Notes: generated by a model from the sequence alone, not told the origin. A stretch of DNA of 64,000 nt from Candidatus Defluviilinea proxima (GCA_016721115.1 JADKIW010000001.1:3177501-3241500), one strand, 5' to 3'; shown: positions 50,313-59,065, counted from the stretch's first letter. A program made the numbers and translations.

Positions 50313-50467
50313 TGCGCTTCGACTTCGCTCTGTTCCTAGAAGTATTCCGTCCTCCCGAAAAACATCGGGACGATGTGAGCGGATGTTTGAGTGGTGTTTG
50401 CGAAGCCCGTAGTCGACACTTGCACCAGCACGCAAGTGCAGTCGAAGGACGCTCCGCTCAGCGCGGA
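50313..50467. repeat. Dispersed intergenic repeat, copy D (longest)
   Basis: About 155 bp matching copy A (34788-34878): ATGCGCTTCGACTTCGCTC, TATTCCGTCCT, GTGGTGTTTGCGAAGCCCGTAG and CGAAGGACGC. Two extra palindromes are nested inside it (around 50354-50376 and 50417-50440). It fills the gap between the P-loop gene and the PHP gene. Confidence 0.8.
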
Positions 50468-50469
50468 AA

Positions 50470-51534
50470 TCAACTCACGTAAATAGGATTACTAAAGATC
50501 CAGCCGCGTTTTTTGCCGAGGTAATTGCGGCGGACTTCCACACGGTATACGCCGGGCTCGGATGCTGTGTAGGTTACATCTTGTTGATGGCGCCAGGCTC
50601 CAATGCGTATGCCATCTTTGAACAGATGGATGTCGGCTTCCTTATCTGGGATGTGTATTTGCAAAGTGACGCCACCTTTTGATGGAATTTCATCTCCCAT
50701 GATGGCCGAGTGTTCGAGTCCTTTAGCCTTAAAACGAAAGCCTTTTGTGGAGGCAGGCAGATCATAGCCCACGAAGCAATGTCCGTTTGCGATGGCTTCG
50801 TAGATCACCTTTTTGTCGGTGGGAACGTCACCCGTCAGAGGTTCTGGAACAAAAACATGGGTATTCACCGTTTTAAAGTGAAAATCATATGGAAAGATCA
50901 CGCGATGGACCGGCCCCATGTTCATATGGAATGCATGCGCATCGGAACCGCCGATGGCGATCACGCGTTTTCCATTGGACATGAGATCGTCCCAACGTTG
51001 TAAGGTCTTTGGGTCGGGTCCGTGCCCGATCAATTGTGGAAACAATGCAAGAAAGGCTGCGTGTAGTTTGGTTGGGACAATGGTCTTGATTTCGCTGAGA
51101 CCATTCCAGAGTTCGATGCCAGTGTAGCCGTGCACATTCCAGGCATCCCATGTGATGTCCGTTTCGCCAAAGGCAGGTGCGGCAGCATCATTTGGATGTG
51201 CGATGAAGCAAAGCCCTTCTGCTTCATTGACGCCATTGATTAGTGATTGTGGATCGTCTGCCAGCCCGGCGAGATCACGGTTGGCATTGAAGATCAACAG
51301 GTGGTTCTTTTGCGGGATCAAGTCCTGGTCGTGGACTTCCTGCCCAACGAGAAGCAGGACTCGGGTAGTGTTGAGGCGATAGTATCCCTCCACACCTTGA
51401 ACGAGTACGTTGTGGTCCGTTACGATGACTGCATCCAGCCCGGTTTTGATGGCGGCTTCGGCAATATCTTTGTGTGTGCCACTCCCATCGGAATATCTTG
51501 TGTGCATGTGCAGGTTGACTACGATTTCGTGCAT
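50470..51534 (-). CDS. PHP-domain metallophosphoesterase
   Basis: 354 residues. The N-terminus VNLHMHTRYSDGSGTHKDI gives the first PHP metal motif (HxHTxxSDG), and VTDHNV the second. FIAHPNDAA and IGGSDAHAF supply later ligands. The C-terminal ~90 residues form a separate beta domain (VTLQIHIPDKEADIHLFK onward). PHP proteins are phosphoesterases acting on nucleotides, sugar phosphates or histidinol phosphate; no neighbour suggests which. It is divergent from secG. Confidence 0.9.
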   Translation of the reverse strand: MHEIVVNLHMHTRYSDGSGTHKDIAEAAIKTGLDAVIVTDHNVLVQGVEGYYRLNTTRVLLLVGQEVHDQDLIPQKNHLLIFNANRDLAGLADDPQSLINGVNEAEGLCFIAHPNDAAAPAFGETDITWDAWNVHGYTGIELWNGLSEIKTIVPTKLHAAFLALFPQLIGHGPDPKTLQRWDDLMSNGKRVIAIGGSDAHAFHMNMGPVHRVIFPYDFHFKTVNTHVFVPEPLTGDVPTDKKVIYEAIANGHCFVGYDLPASTKGFRFKAKGLEHSAIMGDEIPSKGGVTLQIHIPDKEADIHLFKDGIRIGAWRHQQDVTYTASEPGVYRVEVRRNYLGKKRGWIFSNPIYVS

Positions 51535-51546
51535 GAGACCCTCGAT

Positions 51547-51576
51547 TTGACGTTTCTTTGACCAAGCGGGTATAAT
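51547..51576 (+). promoter_or_regulatory. Sigma-70 promoter of secG
   Basis: -35 TTGACG (51547-51552), an 18-bp spacer and a perfect -10 TATAAT (51571-51576), followed by AAAGGAGG before the secG ATG. Confidence 0.8.
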
Positions 51577-51605
51577 GTCCCCGCTTAAAAGGAGGCACGT
51601 ATTAG

Positions 51606-51830
51606 ATGGAAACCTACTTGAATATCGCGCTCATTATAATCTCGGTCTTGCTCATTGCGAGCGTGATCATGCAGAGCAAGGGCGCGGGCCTGGGTGGCTT
51701 GACCGGCGCTGAATCGGGAAGCGTGTTCACTGCCCGCAGAGGTGTGGAACGCACATTGTTCAGACTCACGATTGCGTTGAGCGCCTTGTTCTTTATCCTT
51801 GTGATAACACTTGTGGTTATCACGGGCTAG
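51606..51830 (+). CDS. secG: Preprotein translocase subunit SecG
   Basis: 74 residues, two helices (about 5-22 and 53-73) separated by the conserved loop MQSKGAGLGGLTGAESGSVF. This is the small subunit of the SecYEG channel that stimulates SecA-driven export. Strong promoter and AAAGGAGG ribosome site upstream. A substrate-binding protein follows after a hairpin. Confidence 0.95.
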   Translation: METYLNIALIIISVLLIASVIMQSKGAGLGGLTGAESGSVFTARRGVERTLFRLTIALSALFFILVITLVVITG

Positions 51831-51851
51831 AGCGAAAAGTACTCCCCTGAA

Positions 51852-51915
51852 GGGCCCGTTCGTTCCGTAAGGTGGCGCCTTGCGTCACCGGTTGGGAAGA
51901 ACGAGCCTTTCTTTA
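51852..51915 (+). terminator. Probable terminator after secG
   Basis: An imperfect stem (51853-51861 with 51899-51907, 8 of 9 pairs) holds an inner hairpin and is followed by TTTCTTTATTT. The structure is longer than a simple terminator, so it could also act as a leader element of the next gene. Confidence 0.5.
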
Positions 51916-51929
51916 TTTATAAAACAAAT

Positions 51930-53633
51930 ATGAAACAATTACGCTGGCAGATCCTTGTAGTCATCATTACTCTGGTGATCGTGGCTGTATTGCTCTATAC
52001 ACAGCAATCATCTCCGACCAATAATGGTGGCGTTGTCATTGAACAACAACCGGAACAGGGTGGTGTATATACCGAGGCGTTGGTCGGCTCATTGGGACGT
52101 TTGAATCCGGTATTGGATTGGAATAACCCTGCTGACCGCGATGTGGATAAGTTGATCTTTAGCGGTCTTGTCCGTTTTGATGAACGTGGATTGCCTCACG
52201 CAGACCTTGCTGAGGCTTGGGGGGTATCGCAAGATGGTTCGGTCTATAACTTCACTATTCGACCCAACGCGGTCTGGCATGACGGGACGCCTGTTACCAG
52301 TGACGATGTGATATTTACTATCGACATGATGAAAGGCACCGGCTCGCTCTATCCACAGGATGTGAAAGATCTGTGGGGCAGGGTACAGGTGGAGCGTCTC
52401 AATGAGAAGAACTTCAAGTTCACATTGCCCGAGCCGTACGCTCCCTTCATGGATTATCTGACCTTTGGTGTTCTGCCAAAGCATTTGCTCGAATCGACTC
52501 CACCTGAACAAATGGCGAGCGCCGAGTTCAACATCAAACCTGTTGGCTCTGGTCCTTATAAATTCGATCAACTGATCGTGGAGAACGGACAGATCGTTGG
52601 CGTAGTGCTGACCCTTTCCACGAATTATTACGGCACGCCTCCATTCATCGAGCAGGTTGTGTTCCGTTATTACCCAACTTCTGCCGCCGCTTTCGATGCT
52701 TATAAACAAGGTGATGTTTTTGCAGTTAGCCGCATCACGTCCGATGTGTTGGACAAAGCGCTTCAAGAGCCTAATCTGTCGCTCTATACCAGTCGCGTGC
52801 CTCAAATGGGATTTGTCTTCCTCAACTTGACCAGCCCTGATGTCACGTTTCTTCAAAATGTTAAAGTGCGCCGCGCACTCATGCTTGGCTTGAATCGCGC
52901 GAGCATCATCAATACGGTCATGCAAGGACAGGCGTTTGTTCTGGATACGCCGATATTGCCCGGCTCATGGGCTTATTATGATGGCACCGAACGTTTTGAA
53001 TACGACCCCGATACTGCCATCGCTTTGTTGAAGGGTGAAGGATATGTGATCCCAGCGGGTGGTGGTGACGTGCGCGCCAAGGAAGGCGTTTCGTTGACTT
53101 TCACCATGGTTCACCCAGATGATGCCGTTCATACGCAGATCGCAAAGGCAATACAAACACAATGGGCAAGGATCGGTGTCCGTGTGGATTTACAGCCTCA
53201 GCCCTACGATCAACTTATTTTGACAACTCTCGCTTCTCGCTCTTTTCAGGCTGTTCTTGTGGACCTGAACCTTTCCCGCACCCCAGACCCTGACCCCTAT
53301 CCTTTCTGGCATCAGGCTGAAGTTGTCGGTGGACAGAATTACTCGGGTTGGGATAATCGTGCGGCCAGCGAATATTTGGAACAAGCACGTGTTACAGCCG
53401 ATTACTCATTACGTACCAGACTGTACCGTAACTTCCAAATAGTGTTTGCAAAAGAACTCCCTGCGCTACCTTTGTATGTGCCGGTCTATTCTTATGGTGT
53501 AGATGCGCAGGTGCAGGGAGTGCAAGTCGGTCCGTTGTATGAACCCAGTGACCGCCTGAATACTTTCACAACTTGGTACCTGTTAACCCGTCGCGCTTTG
53601 GAAGGTAATAAGTCGCCGACGGCTTCTCCATAA
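51930..53633 (+). CDS. ABC transporter substrate-binding protein (peptide/SBP_bac_5 family)
   Basis: 567 residues. An N-terminal uncleaved helix or signal (ILVVIITLVIVAVLLY) lacks a lipobox Cys, so it is probably anchored by that helix. The SBP_bac_5 domain is complete: VDKLIFSGLVRFDERGLPHADLAEAWGVSQDGSVYNFTI, then NVKVRRALMLGLNRASII, and a C-terminal lobe ending near PALPLYVPVYSYGVD. Ligands in this family are di- and oligopeptides or nickel; no permease or ATPase genes are adjacent, so it may feed a transporter encoded elsewhere. Confidence 0.92.
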   Translation: MKQLRWQILVVIITLVIVAVLLYTQQSSPTNNGGVVIEQQPEQGGVYTEALVGSLGRLNPVLDWNNPADRDVDKLIFSGLVRFDERGLPHADLAEAWGVSQDGSVYNFTIRPNAVWHDGTPVTSDDVIFTIDMMKGTGSLYPQDVKDLWGRVQVERLNEKNFKFTLPEPYAPFMDYLTFGVLPKHLLESTPPEQMASAEFNIKPVGSGPYKFDQLIVENGQIVGVVLTLSTNYYGTPPFIEQVVFRYYPTSAAAFDAYKQGDVFAVSRITSDVLDKALQEPNLSLYTSRVPQMGFVFLNLTSPDVTFLQNVKVRRALMLGLNRASIINTVMQGQAFVLDTPILPGSWAYYDGTERFEYDPDTAIALLKGEGYVIPAGGGDVRAKEGVSLTFTMVHPDDAVHTQIAKAIQTQWARIGVRVDLQPQPYDQLILTTLASRSFQAVLVDLNLSRTPDPDPYPFWHQAEVVGGQNYSGWDNRAASEYLEQARVTADYSLRTRLYRNFQIVFAKELPALPLYVPVYSYGVDAQVQGVQVGPLYEPSDRLNTFTTWYLLTRRALEGNKSPTASP

Positions 53634-53638
53634 TTCAC

Positions 53639-53673
53639 TTTGTAGGGACGGAGGATGCCTCTGTCCCTACAAA
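53639..53673. repeat. GTAGGGAC-type palindrome
   Basis: A 16-bp arm (53639-53654) pairs with 53658-53673 with one G-U, around TTTGTAGGGAC. It sits between the substrate-binding protein stop and the M20 peptidase ribosome site and can act as a terminator. Related elements lie at 55067-55134 and 58174-58209. Confidence 0.8.
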
Positions 53674-53690
53674 TGCACGAAAGAGGATAT

Positions 53691-55064
53691 ATGACAAATC
53701 TACAAACTGCACTTGCCTATGCCCAACAGAACCGTGAACGATTTCTAAACGACTTAAACGAAGTTCTCAAGATACCCTCCATTTCTACTGATGATGAATA
53801 TAAAAATGAAACTCTGCGCACTGCCGAATGGATGGCCGCTTATCTGAAGAAACTCGGCATGGAACACGTTGAGGTGATGCCCACAGAAAACGGTGGACAT
53901 CCTGTCGTCTATGCCGACCACATCAAGAAGCCAGGTGCCCCAACAGTATTGGTCTATGGACATTACGACGTCCAACCTGCTGACCCGCTGGAATTGTGGG
54001 AGACTGGTCCGTTTGAACCTGTAGTACGCGGTGACTTGTTGTATGCACGTGGTTCTTCCGATATGAAGGGACAGGTGCTTGCGACATTCCATGCTATTGA
54101 GTCTGTGATGAAGGCTGGCGAATTACCGGTCAATTTAAAGTTCTTGCTGGAAGGTGAAGAGGAGATCGGCTCGAAAAACCTTGAATCGTTCATCAAGAAG
54201 CACGCCGATAAATTCAAGGCTGACGTGTCGCTCAATCCCGACGCTGGCATGATGGGCGTGGACATGCCGACCATCACCTACGGTCTACGCGGACTATCCT
54301 ACATGGAGATCAATGTGTGGGGTCCCAAGGTTGACTTGCACTCCGGGCTGTATGGCGGCGCGATCCACAACCCTGCACAGGTGTTGACCGAATTGATCGC
54401 GAAGATGCACGACGAAAAAGGACGAGTCACTCTACCTGGCTTCTACGACAGCGTGCGTCCGATCAGCGATCAGGAACGCGCAGATTTCGCAAGGCTCCCC
54501 AATGACGACCAGCATTATTTGGACGAAACAGGCGTCCCTGCGTTATGGGGCGAAGAGGGCTATATCTCCGCTGAAAGGACCGGTGCACGTCCCACATTGG
54601 AAGTCAACGGTCTGCTTTCAGGTTGGACTGGTCCCGGCTCGAAGACTGTTTTGCCCGCAAAGGCGATGGCGAAGATTTCCTGTCGTCTCGTTGCCGATCA
54701 GGATCACTATGAGGTCGTTGAGCAGATGAAGCGTTTCATGGAAGCCAACGCACCCAAGACTGTGAAATGGGAAGTCAAGAATCTAACAGGCAGTCCGTTT
54801 GCGATTGCGGATTTGAATAACCCAGGCATCAAAGCGATGAACAACGCCATGGAAGCGGTGTGGGGCATCCGCCCGTTCTATCGTCGTGAAGGCGGTTCGA
54901 TCGGTGCGGTGGCGATGTTGCAACAGATCTGCGGAGTCGAATCTGTTTTGGTGGGTATGGGTTTGCCCAGTGACAACGTCCATTCCCCGAACGAACATAT
55001 GCATCTGCCCACATGGTACAAGGGTATTGATGCGTTCATCCATTTCTTTTACAACATGGCGTAA
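53691..55064 (+). CDS. M20/M25/M40 family metallopeptidase (dipeptidase)
   Basis: 457 residues from ATG 53691, preceded by AAGAGGAT. Metal ligands of the M20 di-zinc site are visible in LVYGHYDVQPAD, LLEGEEEIGS and LNPDAGMMG, and the final histidine in NVHSPNEHMHL. A lid (dimerisation) domain lies in the middle (VWGPKVDLHSGLYGGAIHNP). The closest characterised relatives are cytosolic dipeptidases and carboxypeptidases. No signal peptide is visible, so it probably acts in the cytoplasm. Confidence 0.94.
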   Translation: MTNLQTALAYAQQNRERFLNDLNEVLKIPSISTDDEYKNETLRTAEWMAAYLKKLGMEHVEVMPTENGGHPVVYADHIKKPGAPTVLVYGHYDVQPADPLELWETGPFEPVVRGDLLYARGSSDMKGQVLATFHAIESVMKAGELPVNLKFLLEGEEEIGSKNLESFIKKHADKFKADVSLNPDAGMMGVDMPTITYGLRGLSYMEINVWGPKVDLHSGLYGGAIHNPAQVLTELIAKMHDEKGRVTLPGFYDSVRPISDQERADFARLPNDDQHYLDETGVPALWGEEGYISAERTGARPTLEVNGLLSGWTGPGSKTVLPAKAMAKISCRLVADQDHYEVVEQMKRFMEANAPKTVKWEVKNLTGSPFAIADLNNPGIKAMNNAMEAVWGIRPFYRREGGSIGAVAMLQQICGVESVLVGMGLPSDNVHSPNEHMHLPTWYKGIDAFIHFFYNMA

Positions 55065-55066
55065 GC

Positions 55067-55134
55067 GTAGGGGCGGGGTTCTCCCGCCCCGAGAATTGAT
55101 ATGTCAACATTGGGCGGGGAGACCCCGCCCCTAC
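55067..55134. repeat. Large GTAGGGGC palindrome
   Basis: Two near-perfect 23-bp arms (55067-55089 and 55112-55134) starting GTAGGGGCGGGG, with a 22-nt loop, in the gap between the M20 peptidase and DUF1385 genes. No T-run follows, and ORFs drawn across it are artefacts. Confidence 0.85.
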
Positions 55135-55145
55135 AGGAATTATTC

Positions 55146-56027
55146 ATGGAAGATAAAATCATCTCATACGGCGGACAAGCCGTTATCGAAGGCGTAATGA
55201 TGCGCGGAAAGAATGCCTTCGCGATTGCCATGCGTGCACCAGATGGCAACATCGTTGTCCACAAGGAAAACCTCGCGCAGATCTATCGTTCGCGTATCGC
55301 AAAGATGCCCTTCGTACGTGGCACGATCTTGTTGTGGGATGCACTTGGCCTCGGCATGAAAGCGCTCACACTTTCTGCGAACACGCAAACAGGCGAAGAT
55401 GAAAAACTGGAAGGCCCTGCCTTATACCTTACGCTTGGCACTTCGCTTGCTGTTGGCATCGGTTTGTTCGTTTTACTCCCTGCTGGTATCGGTGGGCTTG
55501 CCGAACAATTTCTAGGCTGGAATACGCTCGCGCATAACTTGCTCGAGGGTCTAGTGCGCCTCGTTTTGTTGGTCGGCTATTTGTGGGGTATCGGCCTTAT
55601 GCCTGATGTGAAACGTCTCTTTGGATATCATGGCGCGGAACATAAGACAATCAACGCTTTTGAAGCGGGTGCAGAACTCACACCCGATGTGGTTGCCACT
55701 TATCCCATCGAACATCCGCGTTGTGGCACGGCCTTCATGCTCACGTTCGTATTGCTGTCCGTTTTGGTGCATAGTCTTCTTGGCGACCAAACCATCGCTT
55801 GGAGGTTGGCCAGCCGTATTCTCTTGATCCCGGTCATTGCGGGACTCGCTGTGGAATATATACGCTGGACTGCCAATCATTTGGACTCGCCCCTCGTGCG
55901 CCTCTTAATTAAGCCGAACCTGGCTCTACAATCCCTAACCACGCGCAACCCTGACAACTCCATGCTCGAGGTCGCGATCGAATCCTTCAAGACGATGCGT
56001 CAGGCAGAGCAGGAATTTGTTGTATAG
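55146..56027 (+). CDS. DUF1385 family membrane protein (YqhQ-like)
   Basis: 293 residues from ATG 55146; a longer frame (55101) runs through the palindrome and is not real. The N-terminus YGGQAVIEGVMMRGKNAFAIA is the family hallmark, and FGYHGAEHKTINAFEAG plus IEHPRCGTAFMLTF are the other conserved blocks. Three to four transmembrane helices are present. DUF1385 proteins are widespread; function is not established in the sequence. A strong terminator follows. Confidence 0.93.
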   Translation: MEDKIISYGGQAVIEGVMMRGKNAFAIAMRAPDGNIVVHKENLAQIYRSRIAKMPFVRGTILLWDALGLGMKALTLSANTQTGEDEKLEGPALYLTLGTSLAVGIGLFVLLPAGIGGLAEQFLGWNTLAHNLLEGLVRLVLLVGYLWGIGLMPDVKRLFGYHGAEHKTINAFEAGAELTPDVVATYPIEHPRCGTAFMLTFVLLSVLVHSLLGDQTIAWRLASRILLIPVIAGLAVEYIRWTANHLDSPLVRLLIKPNLALQSLTTRNPDNSMLEVAIESFKTMRQAEQEFVV

Positions 56028-56058
56028 TTGAAAAGAAAGTTAAAATAAGTGTTTGATC

Positions 56059-56095
56059 AGGAAGCGCCCTTTACAAAGGGCGCTTCCTCTTTTGA
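56059..56095. terminator. Bidirectional terminator between DUF1385 and GGDEF genes
   Basis: A 14-bp perfect GC-rich stem (56059-56072 with 56075-56088) followed by CTTTTGAGTTT on the plus strand. It ends both convergent genes. Confidence 0.85.
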
Positions 56096-56113
56096 GTTTA
56101 GAAAATTTGAAGC

Positions 56114-57049
56114 TTATTCCCGCATCTTGACATCAAATATCCTATATTGGTTGCCGCCGTTGGCCTTTGCCTTGTACATGGCCATATCAGCATCGCGCAA
56201 AATGTCGTCCATTTGATTGTATCCAGCTATACTCATAACGATGCCAATGCTGGCTCCACTTTCGACCATGTCGCCCTTTAATTCATACGGAAGCATCAGA
56301 CTTGTTTGTATTCGTTGAGCAACGATCTTCACATCTTTCTCTGTAGAAGCTTCTTCAAGCAAGATAGCAAACTCGTCGCCCCCCATACGTGCGACTGTAT
56401 CAATATCTCGAGTCGATAATCTCAGGCGATCAGCGACCTGTTTCAGCAGATGATCGCCAGCCTCGTGTCCCAAACTATCGTTGATATCTTTGAACTTATT
56501 TAGATCAAGATACATCACTGCGCAAAGACTGTCGGGATTTCGCTTGCTCCAGGCGCATGCATGTTCCAGTCGACTGAAGAATAATCTGCGATTTGGCAGG
56601 TCTGTGAGTGGATCATGAAGGGCCTCATGAGTTAATTTTTCTTCTGCAAAAGCTCGTCTTTTGATTTCTTCCTTTAGTAACTGGCGCTCCAACTCCAATT
56701 CAGCCGCTTGTTTGCGCATTCGATCATTGTGATGCCTCATGTCTCTCACTGAACCAATCCCAATGCTTACCAGCGTGAATGTACTGATTCCGAGAAGGTG
56801 TGTGGTCAGTTGGTTATAGGGACTTTGGATTATGTTGAAAAGGAATAAGTTGGTTGGTATAGAAATCAATAAGTACAAGAAGCCACCCCTTACTCCCAGA
56901 AGTACTCCGAACACTGCTGCTGGTATCACATTTATTGCCGCAGCGTTCAGAGCCAGAGATGGAGAGAGAGCTAAAAAAAGCACGGCATACAGGACCATGC
57001 TGCTTACAGAGATAAGAAGGCGTGAACCAATCTGTTTTGAGATGTGCAT
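56114..57049 (-). CDS. Diguanylate cyclase (GGDEF) with membrane sensor region
   Basis: 311 residues. The N-terminus has about four transmembrane helices (residues 8-100), then a coiled-coil linker (RKQAAELELERQLLKEEIKRR) and the cyclase domain with ALHDPLTDLPNRR and the intact active site RMGGDEFAIL. The inhibitory I-site RxxD lies at the correct five-residue distance (RDIDTVARMGGDEF), so the product c-di-GMP should feed back. No EAL domain. The signal sensed by the membrane part is unknown. Confidence 0.95.
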   Translation of the reverse strand: MHISKQIGSRLLISVSSMVLYAVLFLALSPSLALNAAAINVIPAAVFGVLLGVRGGFLYLLISIPTNLFLFNIIQSPYNQLTTHLLGISTFTLVSIGIGSVRDMRHHNDRMRKQAAELELERQLLKEEIKRRAFAEEKLTHEALHDPLTDLPNRRLFFSRLEHACAWSKRNPDSLCAVMYLDLNKFKDINDSLGHEAGDHLLKQVADRLRLSTRDIDTVARMGGDEFAILLEEASTEKDVKIVAQRIQTSLMLPYELKGDMVESGASIGIVMSIAGYNQMDDILRDADMAMYKAKANGGNQYRIFDVKMRE

Positions 57050-57292
57050 AGCAAAGAGTATTTCGCAATTCTAACATCTGGTCGGCAAAAGAAACTTACT
57101 GGAGCACCCCTGGTGTTTGGCGATCTGTTCCAGTTAATTGCTTGTAGCCAGATGTTCGTGGCGAATTACCTAGGCACGGCCATAAATTAAAATTAGCTAA
57201 AAAATTATGGTCTGGCACTGAGGGTACCTAAAATCTATTTTTATTTTATGGAACATAATGCCTTCAAAGTGAGTTATACGATCTGAGTAGCT

Positions 57293-58174
57293 ATGAAAAT
57301 CAAAAAGATTGCAAAGATACTGTTGGGAACGCTTCTAGTCGTTGGCCTGTGCGCTGGGGCCTATGCCCTCTACGACCGCGGACGACCCGCGCCGGTACCA
57401 ATGAAGAAAACCCTGTATGAAGGCGTTGTATATCGCCGCATTGTGCGATTCGTACCACGCCCCATGATCGCGCATATTATCATCATTGATCGTTCGAGTA
57501 GTAATGCCAAGTTTCTTGTCACGCCATCGAACCTAAAAGGGGACTACCCCTTGAAGGCAAGGACCACTTCCCAGTTTCTAAACGACTATGGGTTACAAAT
57601 TGCCATCAATGGCGATGGATTTATCCCTTGGTGGTCGCGTAGCCCGCTAGACTATTATCCGCATGTGGATGACCTAGTTATACCGCTGGGCTTCACAGCT
57701 TCCAAAGGGAAAATCTATTCTTATGGCCAGCCAGAAACACCCGGCGTTGAACCAACGCTGTACATTAGCCGTCAACATTACCCGTCATTCAATATCCGCC
57801 CTGATAATATCTGGTTCGCGATTTCAGGCGATAGGATGCTGATTGACAGAGGGGAAATAGAAGATGGCTTGGATAACAGTGAACTTGACCCGCGCACTGC
57901 AATTGGTATCAATCAAAACGGACGGTATGTATACCTCGCTGTTGTGGATGGACGTCAGCCTTTTTACAGTGACGGCGCGACATTTCTCGAGTTGGCTGAA
58001 TTGTTGAAAAAGCAGGGGGCTTATTTCGCAATGGCTTTGGATGGAGGCGGTTCGTCCACGATGGTGATCGAGGGCGAGAATGGCGAACCCCTCATTTTGA
58101 ATTCCCCGATCGATAATTACATCCCTGGCCGTGAGAGGCCGGTGGCGAATCATTTGGGTGTGTTTATAAAATAA
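57293..58174 (+). CDS. Phosphodiester glycosidase (NAGPA) family protein
   Basis: 293 residues. An N-terminal signal or anchor (KIAKILLGTLLVVGLCAGAYAL) precedes the NAGPA domain: LQIAINGDGFI, DPRTAIGINQNG and YFAMALDGGGSSTMVIEG, the most conserved block. Members such as human NAGPA remove N-acetylglucosamine from a phosphodiester; bacterial ones are thought to act in wall or capsule turnover outside the cell. The preceding 240 bp hold no recognisable gene. A perfect 36-bp palindrome abuts its stop codon. Confidence 0.9.
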   Translation: MKIKKIAKILLGTLLVVGLCAGAYALYDRGRPAPVPMKKTLYEGVVYRRIVRFVPRPMIAHIIIIDRSSSNAKFLVTPSNLKGDYPLKARTTSQFLNDYGLQIAINGDGFIPWWSRSPLDYYPHVDDLVIPLGFTASKGKIYSYGQPETPGVEPTLYISRQHYPSFNIRPDNIWFAISGDRMLIDRGEIEDGLDNSELDPRTAIGINQNGRYVYLAVVDGRQPFYSDGATFLELAELLKKQGAYFAMALDGGGSSTMVIEGENGEPLILNSPIDNYIPGRERPVANHLGVFIK

Positions 58175-58209
58175 CACGTAGGGACAGGCAGCTGCCTGTC
58201 CCTACGTGT
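58174..58209. repeat. Perfect 36-bp palindrome at the convergent gene ends
   Basis: ACACGTAGGGACAGGCAG and its exact reverse complement, overlapping the last base of the TAA at 58172-58174 and ending 4 bp before the convergent nuclease gene's stop. Same GTAGGGAC core as the elements at 53639 and 55067. It could serve both strands as a terminator despite the short loop. Confidence 0.9.
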
Positions 58210-58213
58210 GGAA

Positions 58214-59035
58214 TTAAAATGCGATCTCCCCGATCTGCTCAAAATTGACGTTGAACAATTCTTCCGCTTCCATCTCCACTTCGGCCTGATCTGCATCTCC
58301 CGCACGGACTCCTCTGTCGCAGTAGGATCTGTAGGGGCAGTAACTGCATTTCGTGGCGTCATCAGTGAGCGGGTAGAAAGAGGCGGAGTGAATTTCATCC
58401 GCAAGTTTAAGTAATGCGTCCCAATCCCGTTTATATTGCGCGGACGTGTACGTGAATCGCGCGGGTTCGTTGGGGAAGTCTGCGAACCAATAGACCATTT
58501 CCACTTGCTCTGGTTCGAAGGCTTGACCGTTGTTGAGATGTGCCGCCGCATGTACAAGCAGTGCGCGATAGACACGCGTTTGCATGCGCGCGGAGAGAAA
58601 TTCGTTGCGTGGACGTTTGCGGTAGGTCTTCCAATCGTAGATGGTGGCTTTGCCATTTTCGATGGCGATGAGATCGTACTTGGCAAGAAGACGATAGTTG
58701 CCGAGCGGGGCGGATAAAGTCGCTTCGGACAGGAGACTTCCGAAGTTTTTAAAACTTCGGAAGTTTGGATTAGCCGCGAAATTCTCCCACCACCTTTGCA
58801 GGTTGACTGTATTTGCAAGCTTTGCGATTTGTTCTGTAGGAATGCCGATCAAATATTGTTGTACAAGACGATGAAAATATTCTCCCTCTTGTTGGTGTTT
58901 CTCGTTCTCAAGTGTCGGCTCGGACTCAATAGCAGGATACGATAGCCTTTCGACATACCGCAATTGGAAGCGGCGCGGGCAGTCCACGTAATCTTGCAGT
59001 GAGGATTGAGAGAGGGTGGTGAGTTGAGTAGGCAT
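58214..59035 (-). CDS. PD-(D/E)XK nuclease, Cas4/RecB-like with Fe-S cluster motif
   Basis: 273 residues. The RecB-family nuclease site is His55 (GEYFHRLVQ), Asp121 (AKYDLIAI), Asp134 and Lys136 (IYDWKTYRK). Cys19 (YVDCPRRF) with Cys230, Cys233 and Cys239 (KCSYCPYRSYCDRG) would hold a 4Fe-4S cluster as in Cas4 and AddB. This makes a stand-alone DNA nuclease, probably in repair or recombination; no Cas genes are nearby. Residues 91-100 (NFRSFKNFGS) are encoded by a palindrome (58736-58764) that looks like an inserted repeat. Confidence 0.9.
   Translation of the reverse strand: MPTQLTTLSQSSLQDYVDCPRRFQLRYVERLSYPAIESEPTLENEKHQQEGEYFHRLVQQYLIGIPTEQIAKLANTVNLQRWWENFAANPNFRSFKNFGSLLSEATLSAPLGNYRLLAKYDLIAIENGKATIYDWKTYRKRPRNEFLSARMQTRVYRALLVHAAAHLNNGQAFEPEQVEMVYWFADFPNEPARFTYTSAQYKRDWDALLKLADEIHSASFYPLTDDATKCSYCPYRSYCDRGVRAGDADQAEVEMEAEELFNVNFEQIGEIAF
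58736..58764. repeat. Palindrome inside the nuclease coding sequence
   Basis: ACTTCCGAAGTTTT and AAAACTTCGGAAGT flank a single central base (58750), making a 29-bp palindrome. It keeps the reading frame and lies in a linker-like part of the protein (residues ~91-100), away from the active site. Confidence 0.85.
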
Positions 59036-59042
59036 TGATTGA

Positions 59043-59048
59043 ATTATA
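59043..59048 (-). promoter_or_regulatory. Extended -10 box 7 nt from the nuclease ATG
   Basis: TATAAT on the minus strand, preceded by TGC (extended -10), ends 7 nt before the ATG at 59035, suggesting a leaderless mRNA. A divergent TATAAT for the TIR-FGE gene lies 18 bp away (59066-59071). Confidence 0.55.
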
Positions 59049-59065
59049 GCATTTCGATTTGCCTG

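Noticed and set aside
55101..55145. Longer N-terminus for the DUF1385 gene starting in the palindrome
   Set aside because: The extra residues are translated from the palindrome and absent from the family; ATG 55146 is the natural start.
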